Translations under genes and position numbers: made by a program
Shown: piece by piece, positions 1-6,700 of the stretch
How the letters are laid out: every line of letters begins with the position of its first letter
Numbering within the stretch: position 1 is the stretch's first letter
Notes under the pieces: model-generated
What the model was told of the DNA's origin: nothing
The model's input: the letters and a program-made list of their open reading frames with translations, nothing else
Database searches by the model: none
Source: Caryophanales bacterium UBA7581
Lineage (GTDB): Bacteria > Bacillota_I > Bacilli_A > RFN20 > CAG-826
Direction: 5' to 3'
Length of the DNA stretch: 9,849 nt
NCBI GenBank assembly: GCA_002477825.1
Contig: DLKT01000030.1
Coordinates: 1-9,849 of the forward strand

Positions 1-689
1 TTGTATTTGAATTCCACTATACCTCAAAAAGTGGTAAAAACCTCGGTGCCGTTGGTGCTGGTGGCCATTATAGCGAACTTCTTCATGAAGTGGGAGGACC
101 TCACTATGAAGGTGTAGGATTAGCGTTCGGTATGGAAAGAATTTATGGATTAATGATGGAAGAACATTTATTAGACGAAGTCTATGAAACCAACGATATC
201 TCCGTCATGGCTCTATGTAAAGAAGCCATGCCATTATGCTTTGACTTAACTTGTGCTTTAAGAGCCTATGGATTTAAAGTCGATATGCTCATGGAACCTA
301 AAGGAATTAAGCAACAATTTAAGCGCGCAGAACGTAAAAATTCGGATTTAGCCTTAATCGTAGGCGAAGATGAATTATCCAAAAGAGAAGTCATTGTTCG
401 TAACTTCAAAAAGCAAATTCAAGCGAGTGTTGCTTTAGAAGATGTGATGAATGTCATTCAATCCTTCTTTATGGAATTAGAAGAAGCGGAAAATGAATGT
501 GATGATGAATGCTGCTGCGGCCATCATCACGAACATGAGCACGATGATGATGAATGTTGTTGCGGACATCACCACGAACACCATCATGAAGACGGAGAAT
601 GCTGCGGACACCACGAACATCATCACCATGAAAATGAAACTTGTGAAGGAGAAGAACATTGTTGTTCCCATCATAAAAAGGAGAATTAA
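1..689 (+). CDS. hisS: Histidyl-tRNA synthetase, C-terminal part, with a Cys/His-rich tail
   Basis: Partial gene whose reading frame enters at base 3; 228 residues are visible. HisRS is a cytoplasmic class II synthetase that charges tRNA-His. Seen: the end of the catalytic domain, with VFEFHY, the HisB-like stretch GAGGHYSELL (54-83) and the class II motif 3 GVGLAFGMER (about 111-140). The anticodon-binding domain follows (about 210-490), with KGIKQQFKRAERKNSD and LIVGEDE. HisZ, the HisRS-like regulatory subunit of HisG, lacks that domain, so this is a true HisRS. Two oddities: the usual GGRYD of the HisB motif is GGHYS, and a 64-residue tail (495-686) is half Cys plus His. The usual family length is about 420 residues, and the core would fit that. 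GTG at 90 is an internal codon, not the start. The TAA is 5 bases before aspS, so an operon is likely. Confidence 0.95.
   Translation, partial: VFEFHYTSKSGKNLGAVGAGGHYSELLHEVGGPHYEGVGLAFGMERIYGLMMEEHLLDEVYETNDISVMALCKEAMPLCFDLTCALRAYGFKVDMLMEPKGIKQQFKRAERKNSDLALIVGEDELSKREVIVRNFKKQIQASVALEDVMNVIQSFFMELEEAENECDDECCCGHHHEHEHDDDECCCGHHHEHHHEDGECCGHHEHHHHENETCEGEEHCCSHHKKEN
495..686 (+). other. Cys/His-rich metal-binding-like tail of HisRS
   Basis: Region inside hisS encoding its last 64 residues. I count 20 His and 12 Cys, interspersed with Asp and Glu. Four units recur: CCCGHHHEHEH (510-542), CCCGHHHEHHH (555-587), CCGHHEHHHH (600-629) and CCSHH (657-671), joined by acidic linkers. Runs of this type in SlyD, HypB and other proteins bind nickel, zinc or copper, so binding of soft or borderline metals is a reasonable inference. 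It is not part of the standard HisRS fold and follows the predicted end of the anticodon-binding domain. The DNA is a degenerate repeat (GAATGCTGCGG and similar), which also makes meaningless low-complexity open frames on both strands. Confidence 0.85.
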
Positions 690-694
690 TTAAA

Positions 695-2434
695 ATGGAA
701 AGAACGCATTATAACGGTACTTTAACCCTAGAAAATGTCGGGGAAAGTGTCGTATTAGTCGGCTGGGTGAGCAAAAGAAGAAACCTTGGCTCCATTGTCT
801 TTATTGATTTAAGAGACAGAAGCGGAATTGTTCAAATCTTAGTCGACCCAGAAAAAATTGATATTAAAGATGTACGTAATGAATATGTACTTCAAGTTTA
901 TGGCAAAGTCGCTAAAAAAGACGTTGCCAATAAGAACTTAAAAACCGGTGAAATTGAAGTCATTGCTGAACGAGTGAACATCATTAACTCGGCGGAAACA
1001 ACACCAATGATTATTGCTGATGAAACCGACGCCTTAGAAGATACACGTTTACGTTATCGTTACTTAGATTTAAGACGCCCCGTCTTACAAAAAAACTTAA
1101 TGGTACGGGCAAAAATCGTACAAGCGGTCCATCAATACTTAGACGAACATGATTTTATTGAAGTAGAAACCCCAATTTTAACCTTATCAACACCTGAAGG
1201 CGCTCGTGACTATTTAGTACCATCTCGTGTGCATCCTGGTCATTTCTACGCTTTACCACAATCTCCACAAATCTTTAAGCAACTTTTAATGGTTGGTGGA
1301 ATGGAAAGATATTATCAAATCGCACGTTGCTTCCGTGATGAAGATTTAAGAGCGGACCGTCAACCTGACTTTACCCAAATTGATATTGAAACTTCCTTCT
1401 TAGATCAAGAACAATTCTTAACTTTAATGGAAGGTTGCTTAGCGAATATCTTTAAAAAAGTACGCAATATTGATTTGAAACTCCCATTACGCCGCATGGA
1501 ATATGATGAAGCGGTAGATGTCTATGGTAGTGATAAACCCGATACTCGTTTTGGTTTACACATTCAAGATGTTAAAAAAGTCTTTGAAAATACCGCTTTT
1601 GAAGGCTTTAAAGTGAAGTATGTTAAAGCGATTGTCGTACCCAATGTGGCTTTAGAAACTTCAAGAAAGCAAATCGATGAATTACAAGTCATGGCCAAAA
1701 AATTCTCTTTAAAAGGCGTTACCGCTTTAAAAGTAGAAAATGGTACTCTTGTTGGATCTTTCATTAAATACATGACAGAAGAAGAGCAAAAGGCCTTAAT
1801 GGAAACGTTAAAAGTGAATGATAATGATTTAATTATTATTGCCGCTAGCGAAGACCGTCATCACGCATGCTTCGGTTTAGGTGCTATTCGTTCTTATTAT
1901 GGAAAGAAACTTCACCTTATTCCTGAACATTCCTTTGATTTATTATGGGTTGTCCATTGGCCCATGTTTGAATGGGATGAAAATGAAAAGCGTTATGTCG
2001 CCAATCACCACCCATTTACTAGACCCTGTGACGAAGATTTACCTTACTTAGATACCGATCCTAGCAAAGTCTACGCCTATGCTTATGATATCGTTATTAA
2101 CGGATATGAAGCCGGCGGTGGCTCTTTACGTATCTATGATCGTAACGTCCAACAAAAAATCTTTGAAGTTATCGGTCTTACCGATGAAGATATTGAAAGA
2201 AAATTCGGTTTCTTCATTGATGCCTTCCGTTATGGCACCCCACCACATGGTGGTTTAGCCTTTGGTTTAGACCGTTTAGCCATGATTTTAAACGAAACAG
2301 AGAATATCCGTGACGTCATTGCTTTCCCGAAAAACTTATCTGCGGTTTGCCCAATGAGCAAGGCTCCAGGTACAGTCGATCAACAACAATTAGACGATCT
2401 TTCCATTGCAATTACAAAAATGGAAGAAAATTAG
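695..2434 (+). CDS. aspS: Aspartyl-tRNA synthetase
   Basis: Full-length class II synthetase of the bacterial type, 579 residues (family about 590), attaching aspartate to tRNA-Asp in the cytoplasm. The N-terminal OB-fold anticodon-binding domain (about 1-105) has GWVSKRRNLGSIVFIDLRD. The catalytic core follows: motif 1 around FIEVETPIL (154-162), the family signature TPEGARDYLVPSR (166-178), ALPQSPQIFKQLLM (186-199), motif 2 FRDEDLRADRQPDFTQID (213-230), the inserted GAD domain (about 285-415) and motif 3 GGLAFGLDRLAM (519-530). All motifs are intact. Leu31 and Lys83 in the anticodon domain resemble discriminating AspRSs rather than those that also charge tRNA-Asn; this is inference from a few residues. 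The ATG is preceded by AAGGAG (678-683), which overlaps the 3' end of hisS, so translational coupling is likely. Confidence 0.98.
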   Translation: MERTHYNGTLTLENVGESVVLVGWVSKRRNLGSIVFIDLRDRSGIVQILVDPEKIDIKDVRNEYVLQVYGKVAKKDVANKNLKTGEIEVIAERVNIINSAETTPMIIADETDALEDTRLRYRYLDLRRPVLQKNLMVRAKIVQAVHQYLDEHDFIEVETPILTLSTPEGARDYLVPSRVHPGHFYALPQSPQIFKQLLMVGGMERYYQIARCFRDEDLRADRQPDFTQIDIETSFLDQEQFLTLMEGCLANIFKKVRNIDLKLPLRRMEYDEAVDVYGSDKPDTRFGLHIQDVKKVFENTAFEGFKVKYVKAIVVPNVALETSRKQIDELQVMAKKFSLKGVTALKVENGTLVGSFIKYMTEEEQKALMETLKVNDNDLIIIAASEDRHHACFGLGAIRSYYGKKLHLIPEHSFDLLWVVHWPMFEWDENEKRYVANHHPFTRPCDEDLPYLDTDPSKVYAYAYDIVINGYEAGGGSLRIYDRNVQQKIFEVIGLTDEDIERKFGFFIDAFRYGTPPHGGLAFGLDRLAMILNETENIRDVIAFPKNLSAVCPMSKAPGTVDQQQLDDLSIAITKMEEN

Positions 2435-2478
2435 TAGATAATTAGTAAATATATAGTAATTGAAAGGAGAAAAATATT

Positions 2479-4455
2479 ATGAATCAAGATGAATTAGCAA
2501 TTGCTTGTATCCGTTCAACCGTTATCGATGTCATTAATAAAGCTAACTCGGGTCACCCAGGAATGGCTTTAGGTAGTGCCCCTATTTTATATACGTTATT
2601 TACCAAACATTTAATTAGCGATCCAACGCATCCAACCTGGATCAACCGCGACCGCTTCGTCTTAAGTGCAGGGCACGCAAGTGCTTTACTTTATACCATG
2701 CTTCATATGTGTGGTTATGATATCTCTTTAGATGATTTAAAGAGTTTCCGTCAATTCGGTTCATTAACCCCAGGACACCCTGAATATCGTCATACCCCTG
2801 GTGTTGACGCTACTTCGGGTCCATTAGGTCAAGGTATTGCTCAAGCCGTTGGTATGGCCATGGCCGAACGTTCTTTACGTGCCATGTATCATGAAGGTGA
2901 AAGACTTGTGAATCACTATACCTACGCTTTATGTGGTGACGGCTGTTTACAAGAAGGCTTATCCCAAGAAGCTATCTCTTTAGCAGGTCATCAACATTTA
3001 AATCGTTTAATTTTAATCTATGATAGTAACGCAGTTACCTTAGATGGTTCCATTGATTTATCCTTCTCAGAAAACGTAAAAATGCGCTTTGAAGCGAGCG
3101 AATGGAACGTTTTAGAAGTCAAAGATGGTAATGATATTCACGCCATCGATAAAGCCTTAAGAAAGGCTAAAAAGAGCACAAGTAAACCAACGTTAATCAT
3201 CGTTCATACCGTGATCGGCTTTGGTTCTAAAAACCAAGGTTTATCCAAAACCCATGGTTCTCCATTAGGAGAAGAAGATGGAAAACACGCCAAAGAATCC
3301 TATGGCTTTGGCGGACATGAAAACTTCTATATTCCTCAAGAAGTTTATGATACTTTCCGTGAAACTTTCTTTAAAAGAGGTCGTAAAAATTATCGCCGCT
3401 ACCAACGTGATTTAAAACGTTATGCGGTGGAATATAGTGAAGGTTACCATCAATTCATGAAAACCATGGAAGGTAATGTAAGCAGTTATATCGACGATTT
3501 TGATCCTCACTTTGAAGAAGGTTATAAAGATTCCACGAGAAATACATCGGGTAAAGTATTAAATATGCTTTATAACCGTGTGCCTGTTTTATTAGGTGGT
3601 TCCGCTGACGTAGCGGCTTCCGTTATTACCAAAATTGAAGGTGGCACTAACTTATCTTATGATCATCCAGAAGGCCGCAATATTAATTTCGGTATTCGTG
3701 AATTTGCGATGGCAAGTGCCGCAAATGGTATGTTATTACATGGTGGATTACGTCCATATGTCGGTTGTTTCTTAATCTTCTCGGATTATATGAAATCCGC
3801 TATCCGTATGTCGGCTTTATCTAAATTACCAACCATTTATCTCTTTAGCCACGACTCTATCGCCGTAGGTGAAGATGGTCCAACCCATCAACCAATCGAA
3901 CAATTAGCGATGCTTCGTAGTATGCCTAATTTAAACGTAATTCGTCCTTGCGATGCAAAAGAAACCGCTGCGGCTTGGAAATTAGCGTTACTCAGTAAAG
4001 AAACGCCAACCGCGATTATTTTATCTCGTCAAGGTTTACCGCTTTTAGAAGGTACCAATTATGAAGGCGTAAGCCGTGGTGCTTATGTCGTTTCTAAAGA
4101 ACATGGAAATAAACCAGAATGTTCCTTAATCGCTACTGGAAGTGAAGTATCTTTAGCCATTGAAGCGCAAAAGAAACTCTGGGAAGCAGGTATTGATGTC
4201 CGTGTTATTAGTATGCCATGTCAAGAACTCTTCTTAATGCAAAATAAGAGCTATATCAAGAAAGTTTTAGGCGCACCTTATCATAAACGTATTGCCGTTG
4301 AAATGGCTTCTTCCTTTGGCTGGTATCGCTTTGCTTCTACCGTCATGTGTATTGACGAATTCGGCGCTAGTGCACCGGCAAAAGATGTTATCGATGCTTA
4401 TGGCTTTACGACGAATGAGCTCGTTGAATTAGTCATGGCCAAATTAGAAAAATAG
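2479..4455 (+). CDS. tkt: Transketolase
   Basis: Full-length ThDP-dependent transketolase, 658 residues (family about 660-670). It moves two-carbon ketol units between sugar phosphates in the non-oxidative pentose phosphate pathway, linking glycolysis to ribose 5-phosphate and erythrose 4-phosphate. Seen: SGHPG with His26, SAGHASALLY with His66, the TPGHPE segment (98-102), the ThDP/metal motif GDG at 153-155 through YDSN ending at Asn184, and KTHGSPLG with His260. In the pyrimidine domain, NFGIREFAM holds the catalytic Glu408, GEDGPTHQP holds His470, and SRQGLP (516-521) is a phosphate-binding site. The C-terminal domain begins near ATGSEV (552-557). The start is fixed by AAAGGAG (2463-2469) 9 bases before ATG. 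The 44-base gap after aspS has no hairpin, so read-through from the synthetase genes is likely. A terminator-like hairpin follows. Confidence 0.98.
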   Translation: MNQDELAIACIRSTVIDVINKANSGHPGMALGSAPILYTLFTKHLISDPTHPTWINRDRFVLSAGHASALLYTMLHMCGYDISLDDLKSFRQFGSLTPGHPEYRHTPGVDATSGPLGQGIAQAVGMAMAERSLRAMYHEGERLVNHYTYALCGDGCLQEGLSQEAISLAGHQHLNRLILIYDSNAVTLDGSIDLSFSENVKMRFEASEWNVLEVKDGNDIHAIDKALRKAKKSTSKPTLIIVHTVIGFGSKNQGLSKTHGSPLGEEDGKHAKESYGFGGHENFYIPQEVYDTFRETFFKRGRKNYRRYQRDLKRYAVEYSEGYHQFMKTMEGNVSSYIDDFDPHFEEGYKDSTRNTSGKVLNMLYNRVPVLLGGSADVAASVITKIEGGTNLSYDHPEGRNINFGIREFAMASAANGMLLHGGLRPYVGCFLIFSDYMKSAIRMSALSKLPTIYLFSHDSIAVGEDGPTHQPIEQLAMLRSMPNLNVIRPCDAKETAAAWKLALLSKETPTAIILSRQGLPLLEGTNYEGVSRGAYVVSKEHGNKPECSLIATGSEVSLAIEAQKKLWEAGIDVRVISMPCQELFLMQNKSYIKKVLGAPYHKRIAVEMASSFGWYRFASTVMCIDEFGASAPAKDVIDAYGFTTNELVELVMAKLEK

Positions 4456-4486
4456 GCGTTTTTACCTTTTTTCGACAATGATTTAC

Positions 4487-4524
4487 AAAAGTCCTCCGCG
4501 ATAATATTTACGGAGGATTTTTTT
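4487..4524 (+). terminator. Intrinsic terminator after tkt, overlapping the next gene's ribosome binding site
   Basis: A 12-pair stem (4487-4498 with 4511-4522) includes TCCTCCG/CGGAGGA and one G-T pair. The loop is 12 bases and an unbroken run of seven T follows (4518-4524). It ends the tkt transcript by position and shape. The 3' arm contains GGAGGA (4512-4517), the Shine-Dalgarno of the gene starting at 4525, and the T-run is the spacer between that site and the ATG. The structure may therefore also mask translation initiation on read-through RNA. Confidence 0.75.
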
Positions 4525-4890
4525 ATGAACTATTATATTTTTCGGATACAACCAGGCTTTAAAAACATCATGGATGAACAATTATTAACATCTATATTTG
4601 AAAAAGAAGAGGATGAATTTTTTCATGAACAATTAAAGGAAATCATTATGGATATTCCTTGGAAACGTTTAGTAGAATGCGCCAAAGATTATTTTAAAGA
4701 TCGTTATGATGTGAGAATTAACGATTTTCATATGACATTTCAATCGACTTTTCATCCTAACGCTGATGAATTAATCGCGCTTCCTCATTGCTTAGAATTG
4801 CATGTAGCAGAAGAGAGTAGTCCTTTTATTACGTTTCTTCATGAGATGAATGAAAAATGGGTTTTCGTAAAAAAAGAAGCAATTTATTAG
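4525..4890 (+). CDS. Small acidic protein of unknown function
   Basis: A 121-residue soluble protein that I do not recognise. The start is well fixed: GGAGGA (4512-4517) sits 7 bases before ATG. It has no signal peptide or membrane segment. The sequence is rich in Glu, Asp and aromatic residues, with acidic patches such as EKEEDEFFHEQ (26-36) and a central WKRLVECAKDYFKDRYDV segment (47-64). The alternation of hydrophobic and charged residues looks like a folded alpha/beta domain. It lies between tkt and a membrane protein gene and has no obvious partner. Its ribosome binding site is inside the terminator-like hairpin that follows tkt. I could not place a convincing separate promoter: TTTACA at 4482-4487 has no good -10 at the right distance that leaves the Shine-Dalgarno in the transcript. 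Expression may depend on read-through from tkt. Confidence 0.75.
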   Translation: MNYYIFRIQPGFKNIMDEQLLTSIFEKEEDEFFHEQLKEIIMDIPWKRLVECAKDYFKDRYDVRINDFHMTFQSTFHPNADELIALPHCLELHVAEESSPFITFLHEMNEKWVFVKKEAIY

Positions 4891-4898
4891 CCTTTTTT
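4870..4898 (+). terminator. Weak possible terminator at the end of the small gene
   Basis: AAAAAAG (4870-4876) can pair with CTTTTTT (4892-4898), and GC (4879-4880) with GC (4890-4891) across a two-base bulge, leaving a loop of 9 bases that overlaps the TAG stop. The T-run is the 3' arm itself. The stem is mostly A-T, so termination would be weak. Confidence 0.3.
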
Positions 4899-4907
4899 GT
4901 GATTTTA

Positions 4908-4936
4908 TTGCTTTCTATAAGAAAGCATGGTAGATT
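4908..4936 (+). promoter_or_regulatory. Candidate promoter with an overlapping inverted repeat
   Basis: A -35-like TTGCTT (4908-4913) is 17 bases from a -10-like TAGATT (4931-4936). The TGG just before the latter gives an extended -10. The perfect inverted repeat TGCTTTCT-ATA-AGAAAGCA (4909-4927) covers the -35 box and most of the spacer, where a repressor could bind. No T-run follows it, so it is not an ordinary terminator. The next gene starts 40 bases after the -10. Both boxes are imperfect. Confidence 0.4.
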
Positions 4937-4975
4937 ATTATCGATTTAAATGAATTTTGATTTGAGGTGATTCGC

Positions 4976-5809
4976 ATGATTCAATATATCAAAAACCTAA
5001 AATGGAATCGTTGGGTTCAGCTCGTTTTAGCGCTTTTAATTGCGGCTTTTAGTTTTATTCCTTGGCATAGCCCATTATTTATTCGTTCGGATATTTCTGA
5101 TTTTCAATATGTGATAGATGCTATAAAAGATCACTTTAATTTCTTTTACTTCTTCTTTTACATTTTGGTTCCCTTTATCGCATATTTTATTCCGATTGTG
5201 TTATTTTTCACGAAAGCAAAGTGGCTAAGAACCATTAAATTCATTGGTTTATCAATGTTAACTGCTTATAGTTTGATTGGTTTATTATTAACACAAAGCT
5301 TCCACTTAGATCGATTCTTACTATCATTTTTATTCTTATTTATTACGATGTTTTGCTTAGTTATGGAATGTTATGACTATATGAATGACGGGCATAAGAG
5401 AACCTATAATACCAAGATGAAATGGTTTTCCTTCGCCTTTGGTTTCTTACACTTCTTTATGTTATTTATTCCGATGATTCCAACGGAAAACGCTGGAGAA
5501 TTTGATCATATTTCCTTTGTTATGGCCGTATTTCATTCTGGTGATGCGCCGATGATGATTGTAGTATCTTTATTCTTCTTAATTCTTAGCTTCCTTTATC
5601 TTATCAGTGTTTTCTTTAATGTAAAGTGGATTCGTTTAGCGCGTATTGTAGTAGCAAGTGCCTTATTATGCTTTGACTCACTTATTATTACCAATCGTCC
5701 GTTATTCTGGTTCCCTTTATTTGCTTTAGCAATGCTGGTATTAGAATACGTTTTATGTCAACTCGATATGTACGTTTTTAATCAAAAAGAAAGTATAGAA
5801 GAAAAATAA
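4976..5809 (+). CDS. Polytopic membrane protein of unknown function
   Basis: An integral membrane protein of 277 residues. I chose ATG 4976 because GAGGTGA (4964-4970) lies 5 bases upstream; the in-frame GTG at 4967 falls inside that site. Hydrophobic segments suggest eight helices at about residues 12-29, 55-78, 87-106, 114-132, 149-168, 191-213, 219-238 and 244-262. Basic loops (TKAKWLR, GHKRTYNTKMK, NVKWIRLAR) fall after helices 2, 4 and 6. By the positive-inside rule, both ends are then cytoplasmic. It is very rich in Phe, Leu and Ile, and I see no transporter signature, nucleotide-binding motif or catalytic motif. The first outside loop (29-54) and the one at 169-190 carry acidic residues. 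It seems to have its own promoter and a strong terminator, so it is likely a single-gene unit. Function cannot be named from sequence. Confidence 0.85.
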   Translation: MIQYIKNLKWNRWVQLVLALLIAAFSFIPWHSPLFIRSDISDFQYVIDAIKDHFNFFYFFFYILVPFIAYFIPIVLFFTKAKWLRTIKFIGLSMLTAYSLIGLLLTQSFHLDRFLLSFLFLFITMFCLVMECYDYMNDGHKRTYNTKMKWFSFAFGFLHFFMLFIPMIPTENAGEFDHISFVMAVFHSGDAPMMIVVSLFFLILSFLYLISVFFNVKWIRLARIVVASALLCFDSLIITNRPLFWFPLFALAMLVLEYVLCQLDMYVFNQKESIEEK

Positions 5810-5815
5810 ATAGGT

Positions 5816-5844
5816 AAAAAGAGTTCCTCTTGGACTCTTTTTTT
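5816..5844 (+). terminator. Intrinsic terminator after the membrane protein gene
   Basis: AAAAAGAG-TCC (5816-5827, one bulged T) pairs with GGACTCTTTTT (5832-5842) around a TCTT loop. A run of seven T occupies 5838-5844. It lies 6 bases after the stop codon and has the shape of a rho-independent terminator. Confidence 0.85.
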
Positions 5845-5850
5845 ATACTC

Positions 5851-5870
5851 AAGTTAGTTTTAACTAACTT
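5851..5870 (+). repeat. Inverted repeat upstream of the ATC-hydrolase gene
   Basis: AAGTTAGT (5851-5858) and ACTAACTT (5863-5870) form a perfect 8-base inverted repeat around TTTA. It ends 27 bases before the TATAAT box of the next gene, so it could be an operator. The short T-run after it (5869-5873) means it could equally be a second terminator backing up 5816-5844. Confidence 0.5.
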
Positions 5871-5897
5871 TTTGTATTTTTTTATTTTGGAATGCGT

Positions 5898-5903
5898 TAT
5901 AAT
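5898..5903 (+). promoter_or_regulatory. Consensus -10 box for the ATC-hydrolase gene
   Basis: TATAAT lies 20 bases before ATG 5924, right after the terminator region, so transcription would begin near 5910 with a leader of about 14 bases. The leader just includes the ribosome binding site AAGGTAGG (5912-5919). The -35 is poor: TTGTAT (5872-5877) is 20 bases away, longer than usual, which fits a promoter that needs help from an activator. Confidence 0.55.
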
Positions 5904-5923
5904 GTTAGCGGAAGGTAGGTTTT

Positions 5924-6625
5924 ATGAAAAACAAAGATTTACATTTTGACCGAACCCACCATGTTTTATATTCAAAAGCATGTGAAAAAGAAATAAAAAA
6001 AGCGATTGCGAAACATTATAAAGAAGAGGAAAGAGAAGAAGTTTGGACGAAATTCCAACTTCAATATGTTGAATATTTAAAGGATTGGCGCACGGATTTA
6101 GGCGGCAAAAAGAACTTTCATAATGGAAAAGGTGGCACATATGATTCCATTGCATTAATGACATATTATGCCGTGTGTAAAGAGGTCACAAGCTTACAAG
6201 AAATTGAAGAAATGGAAAGTAACTTAATTTTAGGCTCCTTTAAAAAGCTTAAAATCGTGAACGCTAATCGGCCTTTTGTAAAAAAGCTCATGTTGAAAGC
6301 CTTTAAAAAAGCTGAAAAACAATGTTCTAAATGGCAAGACTATCTTATGCACGTGGATGATTATAAAAAAGGACAGCCGATTTATTATGAATTTACCGCT
6401 TGTCCTGTCTGTGAATTTGCTAAAAAACATGGTTTATTAAAAGTCATGCCCGCGCTATGTAATCCTGATTACGCTGCCATGGAACTACTCCATGCAAAAT
6501 TAATTCGTACTACCACGTGTGCAAACGGCGATAAATGCGACTATACCATTGTTGGAGATCAAGATCCATACATTAAAGAACACCATGAATATGTCGATGA
6601 AGCCGGTTATCGAAGAAACAAATAA
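5924..6625 (+). CDS. L-2-amino-thiazoline-4-carboxylic acid hydrolase family protein
   Basis: A soluble cytoplasmic protein of 233 residues that matches, from memory, the ATC hydrolase family. The founding members open the thiazoline ring of 2-amino-thiazoline-4-carboxylate on the way to L-cysteine. Most homologues in gut Firmicutes are untested, so the substrate here is unknown. Family marks: GGKKNFHNGKGGTYDSIA (60-77), then a Cys-rich C-terminal part with CPVCEFAKKHGLLKVMPALC (160-179), NPDYAAMELL (180-189), LIRTTTCANGDKCDY (193-207) and IVGD (209-212). Cys160, Cys163, Cys179, Cys199 and Cys205 could supply a catalytic thiol or bind a metal. The N-terminal half is basic and helical. It has its own promoter and upstream inverted repeat; the methyltransferase gene follows after 166 bases. 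The family call is fairly sure, the reaction much less so. Confidence 0.8.
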   Translation: MKNKDLHFDRTHHVLYSKACEKEIKKAIAKHYKEEEREEVWTKFQLQYVEYLKDWRTDLGGKKNFHNGKGGTYDSIALMTYYAVCKEVTSLQEIEEMESNLILGSFKKLKIVNANRPFVKKLMLKAFKKAEKQCSKWQDYLMHVDDYKKGQPIYYEFTACPVCEFAKKHGLLKVMPALCNPDYAAMELLHAKLIRTTTCANGDKCDYTIVGDQDPYIKEHHEYVDEAGYRRNK

Positions 6626-6646
6626 AGAAAAAAGCACATTATCCTA

Positions 6647-6672
6647 ATATAATCTTTTCATTTAGATTATAT
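6647..6672 (+). repeat. AT-rich inverted repeat downstream of the ATC-hydrolase gene
   Basis: ATATAATCT (6647-6655) and AGATTATAT (6664-6672) are exact reverse complements around an 8-base loop. CCTA (6643-6646) and TAGG (6677-6680) could extend it with a bulge. No T-run follows, so it is a poor intrinsic terminator. It may stabilise the 3' end of the mRNA or be a protein site. Confidence 0.45.
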
Positions 6673-6700
6673 ACTATAGGACTCCTAAATCAAAAAATTT

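Noticed and set aside
1..494. HisZ, the HisRS-like regulator of ATP phosphoribosyltransferase, suggested by the altered HisB motif
   Set aside because: HisZ lacks the C-terminal anticodon-binding domain, which is clearly present here. The gene is also next to aspS rather than his biosynthesis genes.
495..671. CRISPR-like or tandem-repeat array
   Set aside because: The repeat units are degenerate, in frame, and follow codon periodicity, so they are protein repeats rather than spaced direct repeats.
493..693. Open frames of 66 residues (+ strand, 493-693) and 65 residues (- strand, 477-674) that might be small membrane or metal-binding proteins
   Set aside because: Both are shadows of the repeated His/Cys codons in hisS. 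Their low-complexity Met, Phe and Val runs come from the repeat, and neither is needed to explain the region.
1564..1773. Minus-strand open frames within aspS (1564-1773) and within the ATC-hydrolase gene (5922-6164, 6230-6430), and the + frame at 8343-8528
   Set aside because: Each lies wholly or almost wholly inside a well-supported gene, and their composition is that of antisense or shifted frames.
4967..4975. GTG start three codons upstream for the eight-helix protein
   Set aside because: It lies inside the Shine-Dalgarno GAGGTGA that serves ATG 4976.
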